The position numbers were made by a program, and so were the translations under genes. The notes below the pieces were generated by a model, which was not told where the DNA came from, ran no database searches, and saw nothing but the letters and a program-made list of their open reading frames with translations. From the NCBI RefSeq assembly GCF_900169175.1, contig NZ_FXZM01000010.1, positions 94,478 through 158,477 on the forward strand: 64,000 bases of DNA. The letters are read 5' to 3'. Source of the stretch: Brevibacterium jeotgali (GTDB lineage Bacteria > Actinomycetota > Actinomycetes > Actinomycetales > Brevibacteriaceae). How positions within the stretch are numbered: the first letter of the stretch is position 1; each line of letters begins with the position of its first letter. Positions 28,143 through 39,416 of this stretch are shown one piece after another.

Positions 28143-28188
28143 GACGGAGGGACCCACCCGGATGATCATCCGGGTGGGGCCCTCCGTC
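28143..28188. terminator. Hairpin terminator after the ferrochelatase gene
   Basis: A 20+ bp stem centred on GATC at 28164-28167, with a single A-G mismatch. Inner arms CCCACCCGGAT/ATCCGGGTGGG, outer arms ACGGAGGG/CCCTCCGT. Lies between convergent genes. Confidence 0.75.
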
Positions 28189-28191
28189 TGC

Positions 28192-28425
28192 TCAGGCAGT
28201 GCTGTCGTCAGGGGAGGGGATGATCGGGATCGCGCCCGTCTCCACTGCGAGGACGGCCTCCAGTTCTGTGGTGTCCACATCACTGCGGCCGGCGATGTCG
28301 ACGAGTGTCTCGAGGTCGCCGAGCAGCAGCTCCTCCTCGTGCTGGTCCTCGTCTTCGCGTGCTGCGGCGAGCCGGTGCCGCAGTTCGGCGATGCGTTCGT
28401 CGAGACCGCTTCGGAACCTGCTCAT
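28192..28425 (-). CDS. Small helical protein, function unknown
   Basis: 77 residues, beginning MSRFRSGLDERIAELRHRLA, then a Glu-rich stretch (about residues 22-35) likely to form a coiled coil, and an acidic C-terminus PDDSTA. The start is well supported by GGAAGGAG seven nt upstream. It has no cysteines, signal or membrane segment. Monocistronic, convergent with the ferrochelatase gene. I do not recognise a family. The good ribosome site and biased codons argue that it is real. Confidence 0.6.
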   Translation of the reverse strand: MSRFRSGLDERIAELRHRLAAAREDEDQHEEELLLGDLETLVDIAGRSDVDTTELEAVLAVETGAIPIIPSPDDSTA

Positions 28426-28604
28426 GACTACTCCTTCCATGCGGCGACCGCACGGTCGGAGGCCCGCGCGGTCAGCTCCTGCGAACAGGGAGTCGCAGAG
28501 CCTTCTCCCCGGAATCCTCCCATGCGACCCTTGGTGGATCCTGGTGGCGAACCGGTCCACTCGTGAATCGGACGTGAATCACACAAGATTCTTCGCTTCT
28601 CCTC

Positions 28605-28633
28605 TTGCGCGGTCAGGGGTGTCCGTGCAGAAT
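28605..28633 (+). promoter_or_regulatory. Sigma-70-type promoter of the DUF4193 gene
   Basis: TTGCGC (28605-28610), 17-nt spacer, CAGAAT (28628-28633), 74 nt before the ATG. One of the few complete -35/-10 pairs in the window. The rest of the 28426-28707 gap shows no gene. Confidence 0.5.
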
Positions 28634-28707
28634 GCAGGGGACACAGCCGGAGGCGGGTTTCAACCACCTCCCGACAGCCCCGAATTCCCGGAGAGTGATC
28701 ACGCCAG

Positions 28708-29001
28708 ATGGCAACCGACTACGATGCGCCGAAGAAGCAGGACGAGGAACTCAGCAACGACTCGCTCGAAGAGCTGAAGGCGCAGCGAAACCAGCAGATG
28801 GCGAGCCAGGTTGACGAGGACGAGGCCGCCGTTGCTGAAGGATTCGAGCTGCCTGGCGCAGACCTCTCGAATGAAGAGCTGTCCGTGCGCGTGCTCCCGA
28901 AGCAGAACGACGAGTTCACCTGCATGGAGTGCTTCCTGGTCCGGCACCGTTCGCAGCTGGCGGACGCCGACGAGATGATCTGCACCGACTGCGCGGGGTG
29001 A
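28708..29001 (+). CDS. DUF4193 family protein
   Basis: 97 residues, the family length. It starts MATDYDAPKKQDEELSNDSL, has an acidic middle and ends with a CxxC pair (FTCMECFLVRH ... MICTDCAG) that should bind zinc. Homologues, including M. tuberculosis Rv2699c, are strictly actinobacterial and lie near sigA and dut, as here. The function is unknown. Acidic composition and the zinc ribbon suggest a small regulatory or RNA polymerase-related role, but this is only inference. Confidence 0.9.
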   Translation: MATDYDAPKKQDEELSNDSLEELKAQRNQQMASQVDEDEAAVAEGFELPGADLSNEELSVRVLPKQNDEFTCMECFLVRHRSQLADADEMICTDCAG

Positions 29002-29070
29002 CGCTCCGACCGGATCGGGTGACCGATCCGACACTTTCTCAGGCGGAGGCGACTCCCGGGACTGCTGTGT

Positions 29071-29108
29071 GAAGGGGGAGGGACCGCGATCGCGGTCCCT
29101 CCCCCTTC
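29071..29108. terminator. 38-bp perfect palindrome, bidirectional terminator
   Basis: Arms 29071-29089 and 29090-29108 are exact reverse complements (GAAGGGGGAGGGACCGCGA). It is flanked directly by two copies of CTGCTGTGT (29062-29070 and 29109-29117). Sits between the convergent DUF4193 and DUF3093 genes. Confidence 0.8.
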
Positions 29109-29146
29109 CTGCTGTGTCCATGCGCACGTGGACACAGCATCCGGAC

Positions 29147-29608
29147 TCAGACTGTGCGGGGCGACGGCGACAGGAGCGCGGCCAACGACTGCGGGTGCCG
29201 GGTGGAGACCAGCCAGTACGGAGTGGGATCGGACGGGTCGGCGATCTCGATGCGCACGACGGTCTTGACCCACGGACGCAGCATCAGGAAGGCCCGCACG
29301 TCCAGCAGATGACCGCGCTGAGCGAAGGATCCCGAGGCGTCGAAGCCGGTGACGTCGCTGATGAAGCTCCTCTCGATCCGTGCAGGTCCCGCGACGAGCG
29401 AATCCTCGGTCACGACGACACGTGCGGACAGCGATCGCATCCAGACGATCACGCCCGCGGCCACGAGGAGCGGCAGAACGACGGCTCCCACCTGCGAGAT
29501 CGGAAGTGCCAGGAGGGATGTCATCGCGGACAGGAGCATCAGCGCGATCCACCAGCCGGCGCTGGGGGAGAGGCGTTCGCTGTACACAGTCGTCGAGGTG
29601 GCGGTCAT
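29147..29608 (-). CDS. DUF3093 family membrane protein
   Basis: 153 residues. Two adjacent hydrophobic helices (about residues 18-55, AGWWIALMLLSAMTSLLALP and VGAVVLPLLVAAGVIVWM) are followed by a soluble domain with RPWVKTVVRIEI and PTPYWLVSTRHP, conserved in DUF3093 (M. tuberculosis Rv2698). Function unknown. It is adjacent and divergent to dut in most actinobacteria, and that arrangement holds here. Confidence 0.88.
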   Translation of the reverse strand: MTATSTTVYSERLSPSAGWWIALMLLSAMTSLLALPISQVGAVVLPLLVAAGVIVWMRSLSARVVVTEDSLVAGPARIERSFISDVTGFDASGSFAQRGHLLDVRAFLMLRPWVKTVVRIEIADPSDPTPYWLVSTRHPQSLAALLSPSPRTV

Positions 29609-29650
29609 GGCCTCATCTTCCCATACGGCTGCAGGCGGTCAGGCGCTGTG

Positions 29651-29656
29651 TAGAGT
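29651..29656 (+). promoter_or_regulatory. -10 element TAGAGT of dut, leaderless type
   Basis: TAGAGT, six nucleotides, then GTG 29663. No ribosome-binding sequence precedes the start. Confidence 0.5.
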
Positions 29657-29662
29657 GGCGCC

Positions 29663-30142
29663 GTGACTGATGAGAGAGACGACCAGGGCGAGAGGCCCGA
29701 CGTGCGTGTGAAGGTGCTGAGTGCGGATGCGGTCGTACCCGCATACGCGCACGAGGGCGACGCCGGGGCCGATCTGTATGCGGCAGAGGGCGTCGAGCTG
29801 GCGCCCTTCGCGCGGGCAGTCGTCGCGACCGGAGTGGCGATCGCGCTGCCGGCCGGCCACGCGGGTTTCATCCACCCCCGCTCGGGGCTCTCCTCGAAGC
29901 ACGGAGTCACGGTGGTGAACGCTCCCGGCACGATCGATGCCGGATATCGCGGCGAGATCAAGGTGCCGCTCATCAACCTCGACCCGCACACGACCTATAC
30001 CGTGGCGCGGGGAGACCGCATCGCCCAGCTCGTGGTCCAGGCCGTCGCACACGCGCGCTTCCGCACCGTCGACGCACTCGAGGACACCGGCCGGGGCGCC
30101 GGCGGGTTCGGCTCGACCGGCGGCTTCTCCACGTCGGAGTGA
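29663..30142 (+). CDS. dut: dUTP pyrophosphatase (dUTPase)
   Basis: 159 residues. The five trimeric dUTPase motifs are visible: HEGDAGADLYAAE (I), HPRSGLSSKHGVTV (II), NAPGTIDAGYRGEI (III, catalytic Asp), GDRIAQLVVQ (IV) and the Gly-rich C-terminal arm GAGGFGSTG (V). It hydrolyses dUTP to dUMP and PPi, preventing uracil incorporation. It is expressed from a leaderless-type promoter and followed by the DUF3710 gene after 78 nt with a promoter of its own. Confidence 0.96.
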   Translation: MTDERDDQGERPDVRVKVLSADAVVPAYAHEGDAGADLYAAEGVELAPFARAVVATGVAIALPAGHAGFIHPRSGLSSKHGVTVVNAPGTIDAGYRGEIKVPLINLDPHTTYTVARGDRIAQLVVQAVAHARFRTVDALEDTGRGAGGFGSTGGFSTSE

Positions 30143-30186
30143 CTGTACGTCGCCACCGCCGGCCGTGACGCGCGTCGCGGCGGCAC

Positions 30187-30192
30187 TAGACT
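30187..30192 (+). promoter_or_regulatory. -10 element TAGACT of the DUF3710 gene
   Basis: TAGACT lies 28 nt before the ATG at 30221, which has its own AAGGAAGG ribosome site, giving a short leader. Confidence 0.4.
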
Positions 30193-30220
30193 CGTGAGTG
30201 CACTGCCGAAGGAAGGATCC

Positions 30221-31033
30221 ATGGGACTTTTCGACCGATTCAAGAAGGAGCGTCCGGACGTCACGTCTGCGGACGCTGACGACGTGCCCGATGTCACGGA
30301 GGACGTCGACGCTCCGGGGGACGCCGACGCCGCGAGTGCGGATGCGCCTGCTGAGGACGACGAGATCGTCGTCGACCCCAAGGAGGCCCCCCGGGATCGC
30401 GCGGAGGCGGGCCCCTTCGACGTCGACGACGCGGTGCCTGAACGCCACCGTCTGACGATGGGTGCTCTCGCAGTGCCGGTGCTGGACGGCATGCAGATCC
30501 GACTCGAGACGGAAGACAAGACGGACCGCGTGCTCGGTGTCACCATGGTGCACGGCAAGGCGGCGATGCAGCTGCAGGTCTTCGCCGCTCCGCGCGGCGA
30601 GGGCATCTGGAAGTCGATCCGCGAGGAGATCGCGGACGGTGTGCGTCGTCGCCGGGGGAAGGCCGACGAGCTCTACACCGACCTCGGGAACGAGCTCGTC
30701 TGTCAGGTGCCCGTGCGTGCCAAGGACGGACGCACGGGCGTCCGCGTGACGCGCTTCGCGGGCATCGACGGCCCGCGCTGGTTCCTCCGCGCCGTCTTCT
30801 CCGGCACCGCAGTCACGGAGAAGGAGTCGCGGGCGGAACTGGTCGACCTGCTCCGCGGCGTCGTCGTCGATCGGGGCAGTGAGGCGATGCCTCCGCGCGA
30901 GCTGATCGCTCTCACGCCGCCGAACATCACGGCTTCGGCGACGGCGGGGGCCGAACAGTCGGATGCCGAGCCCGGAGACGCAGACGACCTGAACCCGTTC
31001 GAGCGCGGTCCGGAGATCGCGGAAGTCCGCTGA
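30221..31033 (+). CDS. DUF3710 family protein
   Basis: 270 residues. MGLFDRFKKE is followed by about 60 residues of Asp/Ala-rich disordered sequence, then the DUF3710 core (RAEAGPFDVDDAVPERHRLT ... DGPRWFLRAVFSG) found throughout actinobacteria directly after dut (M. tuberculosis Rv2696c-type). Function unknown. In relatives the next genes are an OB-fold protein, a DUF3159 membrane protein and Trk potassium genes. Here the methyltransferase gene follows after 23 nt, so those genes are absent from this locus. Confidence 0.88.
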   Translation: MGLFDRFKKERPDVTSADADDVPDVTEDVDAPGDADAASADAPAEDDEIVVDPKEAPRDRAEAGPFDVDDAVPERHRLTMGALAVPVLDGMQIRLETEDKTDRVLGVTMVHGKAAMQLQVFAAPRGEGIWKSIREEIADGVRRRRGKADELYTDLGNELVCQVPVRAKDGRTGVRVTRFAGIDGPRWFLRAVFSGTAVTEKESRAELVDLLRGVVVDRGSEAMPPRELIALTPPNITASATAGAEQSDAEPGDADDLNPFERGPEIAEVR

Positions 31034-31056
31034 CCGGGATATCGCAGGGAGCGCAG

Positions 31057-32400
31057 ATGAGTGGACGCGACCGTGTGACCCTCGAGATCCTCAGGCCCGC
31101 CGCCGGCGGTGAGTCCCTCGCGCACCACGACGGCCGCACGGTCTTCGTCTCCGGGGCGATCCCCGGAGAGACCGTCTGCGCGGAGATCACCGGGGACTCC
31201 CGCCGTGTGCTCCGTGCGAGGACGGTGGATGTGCTCGAGCCCTCGCCCCACCGCATCGCCGACCGCCGCGCGGCGCTCGGCGTACCGGGGGCGGGGGGCC
31301 TCGAGTTCGCGCATGTCGCGCTGGATCACTCCCGTGTCCTCAAGGAACAGGCGGCGGCCGATCAGCTGGAGCGCATCGGCGGTCTCGACCCTGCGTCCAT
31401 CGGTTTCCGCGTCCTGCCGGCGCCGACGGAGGCCGCGGGGGATCCCCGGAGTCGCGAAGCCGGCCTGAACGGGACGGCATGGCGCACGCGGGTGCAGAGC
31501 GCGGTCGATGCGCACGGTCGCCTCGGCATGCTGGCTCCCGGCAGCCACACGGTGATCCCCTACGACGCCGGGGTCATCCCGCTGGCGATCGACGACGTGA
31601 ATGCGCTGGGACTCACCGACCTCCGTCTCCCCGGAGTCACACGCGTCGAAGTCGCGGCGGGACACAGTTCGGGCGCGATCGTCCTGCGTGGAGCCGCTGC
31701 GGGCGAGCACGTCGACGCGGTGGCCGAGCGCGCACGCGATCAGCCCGGCGAGTGGAGTGTCCTCGCAGAGGCGGGGACTCCTGCGCGGCGCAGAGGCGCG
31801 CGCAACCGCGGCGGTGGATCCGCTCGCCCCCTCCGCGCTGTCCGAGGAGACGGCTGGGTCCGGGAACGGGTGCCGGGGGTCGAGCGCGACCTGCGGGTTC
31901 GGGGTGACGGGTTCTGGCAGGTGCACCGCGATGCGGCCGGCGTGCTCGTGGCGTCGGTGCGCTCCGCTGTCGGCGATCCGGACGATGGGAGCGTGCTCGA
32001 CCTGTACTGCGGTGCGGGCCTGCTGGGGATCGGGCTCGCGGAGCAGGGGCATTCCATCACGGGGATCGAAGGCTCCGCGCAGGCGGTGGCCGACGCCGTC
32101 GCGAACGCCCGCGGCCTGGATGCACGCTTCGACGTGGGGCGTGTGGAGGCCGCGGCGGAATTCGCCGCTGCGCGCACAGCGGTGCTCGACCCGCCGCGCA
32201 CGGGCGCCGGGCCTGCTGTGGTGGATGCGCTCCTCGCCTCACCCGTGCAGCGGATCGTCCACGTGTCATGTGACGGCGCCACCCTCGCGCGAGACCTGAA
32301 GAGGCTCGTGGCCGGTGGCTGCAGGGTCTCGAATGTGGTCGCGCACGACCTCTTCCCCCTCACCGGGCACCTGGAGTTCGTCGCAGTCGTCGACCGCTGA
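31057..32400 (+). CDS. TrmA/RumA-type class I SAM-dependent RNA methyltransferase
   Basis: 447 residues. An N-terminal TRAM-like RNA-binding domain (about residues 1-60) is followed by the methyltransferase domain: VLDLYCGAGLLGIGLAEQGH binds SAM, AVLDPPRTGAG is the catalytic D-P-P-R motif, and IVHVSCDGATLARDL contains the nucleophilic Cys. The family makes 5-methyluridine in rRNA or tRNA (RlmC, RlmD or TrmA). The exact target cannot be told, and the Fe-S cysteines of RlmD are not evident. Conserved position between dut/DUF3710 and acnA/dxs. Confidence 0.9.
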   Translation: MSGRDRVTLEILRPAAGGESLAHHDGRTVFVSGAIPGETVCAEITGDSRRVLRARTVDVLEPSPHRIADRRAALGVPGAGGLEFAHVALDHSRVLKEQAAADQLERIGGLDPASIGFRVLPAPTEAAGDPRSREAGLNGTAWRTRVQSAVDAHGRLGMLAPGSHTVIPYDAGVIPLAIDDVNALGLTDLRLPGVTRVEVAAGHSSGAIVLRGAAAGEHVDAVAERARDQPGEWSVLAEAGTPARRRGARNRGGGSARPLRAVRGDGWVRERVPGVERDLRVRGDGFWQVHRDAAGVLVASVRSAVGDPDDGSVLDLYCGAGLLGIGLAEQGHSITGIEGSAQAVADAVANARGLDARFDVGRVEAAAEFAAARTAVLDPPRTGAGPAVVDALLASPVQRIVHVSCDGATLARDLKRLVAGGCRVSNVVAHDLFPLTGHLEFVAVVDR

Positions 32401-32456
32401 CCCTGCGATTCCGGCGGCAAGCCGAGGGGCGAATGGCCGCGGGCATCCGGACACGA

Positions 32457-32482
32457 TAGAATGTATCTTGACATCAAGATAC
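32457..32482 (+). promoter_or_regulatory. acnA promoter -10 with an adjoining 20-bp palindromic operator
   Basis: A TAGAAT -10 box (32457-32462) is directly followed by the perfect palindrome GTATCTTGA-CA-TCAAGATAC (32463-32482), which would include the transcription start. Such a dyad is the size of a MarR- or TetR-type operator. The regulator is not in the window. Confidence 0.6.
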
Positions 32483-32562
32483 TTTACGGAACATCCGCAT
32501 TGCCTAATTCGGCAGGCGCGGTCATCCGCGAGTGTCGAGAGCTGCAGAAGAGGAGAAACACG

Positions 32563-35247
<2,685 letters not shown>

Positions 35248-35302
35248 TCTGAGATCCGTGGGCGTCAGCGATCCCCACGGATGATCACCGGCTGCGGCCG
35301 AG

Positions 35303-35342
35303 CACGGAGAAGCCCCCACCGATCGGTGGGGGCTTCTCCGTG
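35303..35342 (+). terminator. Terminator of acnA, 40-bp perfect palindrome
   Basis: Perfect 20+20 inverted repeat (arm CACGGAGAAGCCCCCACCGA), centred at 35322/35323, 55 nt after the acnA stop. The remaining intergenic sequence to dxs holds only the dxs promoter. Confidence 0.85.
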
Positions 35343-35466
35343 TCGCTGTGCTCCCGCCCGGATCAGCGGCGGAACGGGCCGCCCCGATCTGCAGAACCCG
35401 TCCCTCGATGGTCCGCGGCCGGTGGGTGCGCCGCCGGACGAGCGCTTCGGTGCGGTCTGCAGGCGT

Positions 35467-35472
35467 TAGGAT
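35467..35472 (+). promoter_or_regulatory. -10 element TAGGAT of dxs
   Basis: TAGGAT, 37 nt before the ATG at 35510. The leader carries AGGAG at 35496-35500 as ribosome site, so this transcript would be leadered. Confidence 0.45.
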
Positions 35473-35509
35473 GGAACGTCGTTCGCCCGTCCGATAGGAG
35501 TCGCCCCCG

Positions 35510-37414
35510 ATGACTTTCCTGGAGTCCGTCTCCTCACCCGCAGACCTGCGGGCCCTCTCCCTCGCGGAATGCGAGGTGTACGCCAAGGAGATCCGCGAGG
35601 ACCTCGTCGCGACGATCTCGCGCACCGGCGGCCACCTGGGCCCCAATCTGGGGGTCGTCGAGCTCACCTTCGCACTCCACAGAGTGTTCGAGAGTCCGGC
35701 TGACACGATCCTCCTGGACGTGGGGCATCAGTCCTACGTCCACAAGTACGTGACGGGGCGTCGTGATCGCTTCGCGACGCTGCGCCAGCGCGGTGGTCTC
35801 TCCGGCTACCCCTCGCGGGAGGAGAGCGAGCACGACGTCATCGAGAACTCGCACGCGTCGACCTCGCTGTCGTGGGCGGACGGGATCGCGAAGGCTCATC
35901 AGCTGCGCGGCGAGGACGACCGGTGGGTGGTCGCCGTGATCGGCGACGGCGCGCTGACCGGAGGGGTCGCGTGGGAGGCGCTCAACACCATCGCAGCCGA
36001 TGATTCCCGCCCCCCGCGCAAACTCGTCATCGTCATCAATGACAACGGACGGTCCTACGCCCCCACCGTCGGCGGCATGGCTGCGCACCTCGATTCGCTG
36101 CGCGCGTCGAACAGCTACGAGAAGCTGCTGTCATGGGGCAAGGAGCGACTGCAGCAGTCGGGGCCCCCCGGCCGCGCGGCGTACACGGCCATGCGAGGAG
36201 TGAAGCGCGGCCTGCGCGATATGACGGCCGACGCCCAGACGGGGATCTTCGACGAGCTCGGGCTCAAGTACATCGGACCGGTCGACGGCCACGACCAGGA
36301 AGCCGTCGAACGGGCACTGCAGCTCGCGAAGGACTTCGAGGGCGGTCCGGTCGTCGTGCACACGGTCACGCGGAAGGGCTTCGGCTACGGCCCCGCGATC
36401 GAGGACGAGGTCGACCAGTTCCATGCAGTGGGAGTGATCGACCCGATCACCGGGAAGTCGCAGCCGAGCACCGGGCGGTCCTGGACCAGCGCCTTCGGCG
36501 ACGCGATCACGGACCTCGCACGCGGGCGCGAGGACATCGTCGCGATCACTGCAGCGATGCTCGATCCGGTGGGGCTCAGCGGCTTCCGGGACGAGTTCCC
36601 CGAGCGAGTCTTCGATGTGGGCATTGCGGAGCAGCACGCGGTCGCCTCTGCTGCCGGACTGTCGTACGGAGGGCTGCACCCGGTGGTCTGCCTCTACGCG
36701 ACGTTCATGAACCGGGCCTTCGACCAGGTCCTCATGGACGTCGCCCTGCATCGTCAGGGCGTGACGTTCGTTCTGGATCGCGCCGGTGTGACAGGGCCGG
36801 ACGGCGCGAGCCACCACGGCATCTGGGACATGGCGCTGCTGCAGGCGGTGCCGGGTCTCCGCCTCGCTGCGCCCCGCGATGCCGAACGCCTCGTCGAGGA
36901 GCTGGGCGAGGCGGTCGGAGTCGAGGACGCTCCGACCGTGGTCCGGTTCTCCCGCGGAAAGGTCGGCACTGAGATCTCGCACCTGCGCCGGACCGATGAC
37001 GGGGCAGACGTGCTCGCGGAGGTTCCGGAGGGCCTGTCCGCGGATGTGCTCATCGTGTCAGTGGGAGCACTGGCGGACCGTGCGCTGGCCGTGCGCCAGC
37101 GGCTCGCGGACGCAGGTATCGGAGCGACTGTCGTCGACCCGCGCTGGGCCCTGCCGGTCCCGGAATCGGTCCAGTCGATGGCACAGGTCCACCGACTGGC
37201 CGCGGTGATCGAGGACGGCATCCGGACAGGAGGGATCGGATCACGACTGCGTCAGGAGCTGCGTGCGGACGACTCCACTGTGGGCGTCGTCGAGCTGGGC
37301 GTCCCCGATGTGTTCCTGCCCCAGGGGACGCGTGAGGAGGTACTCGACTACGCGGGCCTCACGGTCGAGGCGATGACGGAGCAGATCCTCTCGAGGCTTC
37401 CCCGGACCCCGTGA
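35510..37414 (+). CDS. dxs: 1-deoxy-D-xylulose-5-phosphate synthase
   Basis: 634 residues. The N-terminal TPP domain has [17 protein letters not shown] and [15 protein letters not shown] (metal and diphosphate binding), the middle domain [20 protein letters not shown] with the catalytic Glu, and the C-terminal domain the transketolase fold. It condenses pyruvate and glyceraldehyde 3-phosphate, the first step of the MEP isoprenoid route. uppS, a consumer of this route, lies 16 kb downstream. The last codons and stop are part of a 20-bp tandem duplication that also contains a terminator arm. Confidence 0.97.
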   Translation: MTFLESVSSPADLRALSLAECEVYAKEIREDLVATISRTGGHLGPNLGVVELTFALHRVFESPADTILLDVGHQSYVHKYVTGRRDRFATLRQRGGLSGYPSREESEHDVIENSHASTSLSWADGIAKAHQLRGEDDRWVVAVIGDGALTGGVAWEALNTIAADDSRPPRKLVIVINDNGRSYAPTVGGMAAHLDSLRASNSYEKLLSWGKERLQQSGPPGRAAYTAMRGVKRGLRDMTADAQTGIFDELGLKYIGPVDGHDQEAVERALQLAKDFEGGPVVVHTVTRKGFGYGPAIEDEVDQFHAVGVIDPITGKSQPSTGRSWTSAFGDAITDLARGREDIVAITAAMLDPVGLSGFRDEFPERVFDVGIAEQHAVASAAGLSYGGLHPVVCLYATFMNRAFDQVLMDVALHRQGVTFVLDRAGVTGPDGASHHGIWDMALLQAVPGLRLAAPRDAERLVEELGEAVGVEDAPTVVRFSRGKVGTEISHLRRTDDGADVLAEVPEGLSADVLIVSVGALADRALAVRQRLADAGIGATVVDPRWALPVPESVQSMAQVHRLAAVIEDGIRTGGIGSRLRQELRADDSTVGVVELGVPDVFLPQGTREEVLDYAGLTVEAMTEQILSRLPRTP

Positions 37415-37432
37415 GGCTTCCCCGGACCCGGT
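37393..37432 (+). repeat. 20-bp tandem duplication across the dxs stop codon
   Basis: 37393-37412 and 37413-37432 match at 19 of 20 positions (unit GAGGCTTCCCCGGACCCCGT). The TGA at 37412-37414 straddles the junction. Without the second unit the protein would still end nearly the same, so coding is little affected. Confidence 0.85.
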
Positions 37433-37451
37433 GAGCCAGGCTCCGGGGAAG
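37417..37451. terminator. Hairpin terminator between dxs and the RNase D gene
   Basis: Perfect 10-bp stem CTTCCCCGGA / TCCGGGGAAG with a 15-nt loop. The left arm exists twice because of the tandem duplication. Confidence 0.6.
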
Positions 37452-37459
37452 GCGCCCGT

Positions 37460-38659
37460 TCAGCCCTTCACGGAGCGGGCGGCGTCGACCAGCACCGGCA
37501 GGGACAGCTCTCGCTGCCACTGACGGGCGCCGGCGTCGACGAGGAACTCCGCGAGTGCCTCCCGATCTCCCGGTTCGGGGAGCGCCGCTGCGCTGCGCAC
37601 GAGCGCCGGCTGCAGCAGGAGATCGTGGGGGATGCCTGTGGTGTCCGACAGCTCCCGCATCCCCGCCTTCAGCGCATCGGTGCGCTCCTTCACGAGGCTG
37701 CGATCCAATCGCCGGCCCGATCCCGGGCTCCTGAGCCTGCGGGGGAGCTCCGGTTCGGGCAGGGAGTCGGCTCGCATCAGTGCGTCCGTCCAGCGCCGTG
37801 CGTGCCGTCGCGTGAGCCGGCCGGTTCCCAGGGTGCGGAAGACGTCATCGGCGGTGCGGACTCGTGCAGATGCGAGTGCGACGATCTCACGATCACGCAG
37901 GATGCGACTCGGAGCGACGTCGCCGTCGCGGGCGATGTTCTCGCGAGAGGTCCACAGCTCGCGGGCGCGGGCGAGCTGGCGGGGCACTTTGAGAGAGCCC
38001 AGCCCGTTGAGTCGGCGCCACGGCTCGTCGTGCACGGTCGGTGTGAAGTCGAGGAGGTGCTCGAACTCCTGCTGGGCGAACTCGGCACGCCCCGCGGCAT
38101 GGAGACGGGCGTCCAGATCGTCCGCGACGTCGAGGAGCACCTCGACGTCGAGGGCGGCGTAGGCCAGCCAGGACTCCGGCAGGGGGCGGGTGGACCAGTC
38201 GACGGCGGAATGCTCCTTCGCGAGCCTCACACCGACGGTCTCGCCCACGACTGCGGCGAGGCCGAAGCGCTCGAAGCCCAGGAATCGCGCCGCCACCTCG
38301 GTGTCGAACAGCGCGTCGGGCCGCATATCGAGGTCCGAGAGGCAGGGGAGGTCCTGCGTCGAGGCGTGCAGGACCCATTCCGTGCCGCGGAGCACGTCGT
38401 CGACGGGCCCCAGGTCGGCGAACGGTTCGGGATCGATGAGGATCGTGCCCGAACCCTCGCGCTTGAGCTGGACGAGGAATGCGCGCTGGCCGTAGCGGTA
38501 TCCCGAAGCCCTCTCCGCGTCGACCGCGACCGATCCGGTCCCCGCTGCGAGCGTGCGTGCGGCCTCGTCGAGACCAGCGGGGGTGTCGACCACGTCGGGG
38601 ACCCCGTCGGCCGGCGCGCTGAGCAGGGGCAGCGACTCATCCGTGTTCCCTGAGCTCAC
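37460..38659 (-). CDS. rnd: RNase D-like 3'-5' exoribonuclease with HRDC domain
   Basis: 399 residues. The DEDD exonuclease domain starts GSVAVDAERASGYRYGQRAF (first Asp/Glu pair), continues with LHASTQDLPCLSDL and ends with WLAYAALDVEVLLDV (Tyr/Asp of motif III). An HRDC domain covers about residues 215-290. It probably trims the 3' ends of stable RNAs. The GTG start overlaps the stop of the DUF3000 gene (GTGA), so the two are translationally coupled. The same pair occurs in M. tuberculosis as Rv2681-Rv2680. Confidence 0.9.
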   Translation of the reverse strand: MSSGNTDESLPLLSAPADGVPDVVDTPAGLDEAARTLAAGTGSVAVDAERASGYRYGQRAFLVQLKREGSGTILIDPEPFADLGPVDDVLRGTEWVLHASTQDLPCLSDLDMRPDALFDTEVAARFLGFERFGLAAVVGETVGVRLAKEHSAVDWSTRPLPESWLAYAALDVEVLLDVADDLDARLHAAGRAEFAQQEFEHLLDFTPTVHDEPWRRLNGLGSLKVPRQLARARELWTSRENIARDGDVAPSRILRDREIVALASARVRTADDVFRTLGTGRLTRRHARRWTDALMRADSLPEPELPRRLRSPGSGRRLDRSLVKERTDALKAGMRELSDTTGIPHDLLLQPALVRSAAALPEPGDREALAEFLVDAGARQWQRELSLPVLVDAARSVKG

Positions 38660-39270
38660 CGGCGTCGCCCCGGGAGTGCGGTGACGCCGGCCGGCAGCGG
38701 CGGCAGTCCCGCGATCGTCGTGAGCAGGTCCACCCAGGCGTCGAAGTGGTCGGTGATGTCTTCGGGTTCGGCGAGGACGGGGGTCCACGAGGCGCGCAGT
38801 TCGAGATCGATCGTCGACGGGCGCGCGGAGAGCGTCCCGAAGCTCTCCGACAGGACCCGTGTCGTGGTGCCTCCCGCGGCGAGCACCTCGCAGTCGTGCG
38901 CGTCGAGCGCATCGGTCAGCCAGGACCAGGCGACGGCGCCCAGCATGGCCTCGTTCCCCATGTCATGCTCCAGCTCTGCGCGGATGTAGGAGACGATGCG
39001 GAAGTCCCCCTGCCATTCGTCGGGGGCAGCCGGATCGTGGAGCACGACGACGCGTCCGGTGGCGAGCTCGTCGATCTCTTCGCCGGACACCCGCTGGAAC
39101 GAGGCGTCGGCGTGGACTTCGGCGCCGATCGCGGTGGCGAACGGGGCGAGCTTCGACGGTGCCCTGATCGCGGAGACGGAGACATGGGGCACGTCGGCGA
39201 CTCCCTCGAGCACGTTCTTCACGCGGGAGAACGACTGGGGGACTGGATGGAGCGAGGACGGTGATGCCAC
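38656..39270 (-). CDS. DUF3000 family protein
   Basis: 204 residues from GTG 39270, which stands seven nt after a TATCGT -10 box. Conserved DUF3000 blocks include VSVSAIRAPSKLAPFATAIG, FRIVSYIRAELEHDMGNEAM and LGAVAWSWLTDAL. No known catalytic motif. The family is actinobacterial and nearly always precedes the RNase D gene, as here by overlap, which suggests a shared role in RNA turnover. That function remains inference. Confidence 0.88.
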   Translation of the reverse strand: MASPSSLHPVPQSFSRVKNVLEGVADVPHVSVSAIRAPSKLAPFATAIGAEVHADASFQRVSGEEIDELATGRVVVLHDPAAPDEWQGDFRIVSYIRAELEHDMGNEAMLGAVAWSWLTDALDAHDCEVLAAGGTTTRVLSESFGTLSARPSTIDLELRASWTPVLAEPEDITDHFDAWVDLLTTIAGLPPLPAGVTALPGRRR

Positions 39271-39277
39271 GTCGTCC

Positions 39278-39283
39278 ACGATA
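39278..39283 (-). promoter_or_regulatory. -10 element TATCGT of the DUF3000-rnd operon, leaderless type
   Basis: Minus-strand TATCGT, then GGACGAC, then GTG 39270. Confidence 0.45.
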
Positions 39284-39416
39284 GGGGCTGAGGGGTGCGA
39301 CACACAGGATCCACGCCGAGGCCGCACCGGAATAGATCCGACGCATTCGTGCATTGAGGAGCATGAGCCGTCTGCGGCCCGGTCAGCGGGCCTGCACAGC
39401 GGTGGAACGGAGGGCG

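Noticed and set aside
35281..35469. Small gene between acnA and dxs
   Set aside because: The open frame runs straight through the perfect acnA terminator palindrome and has no ribosome site.
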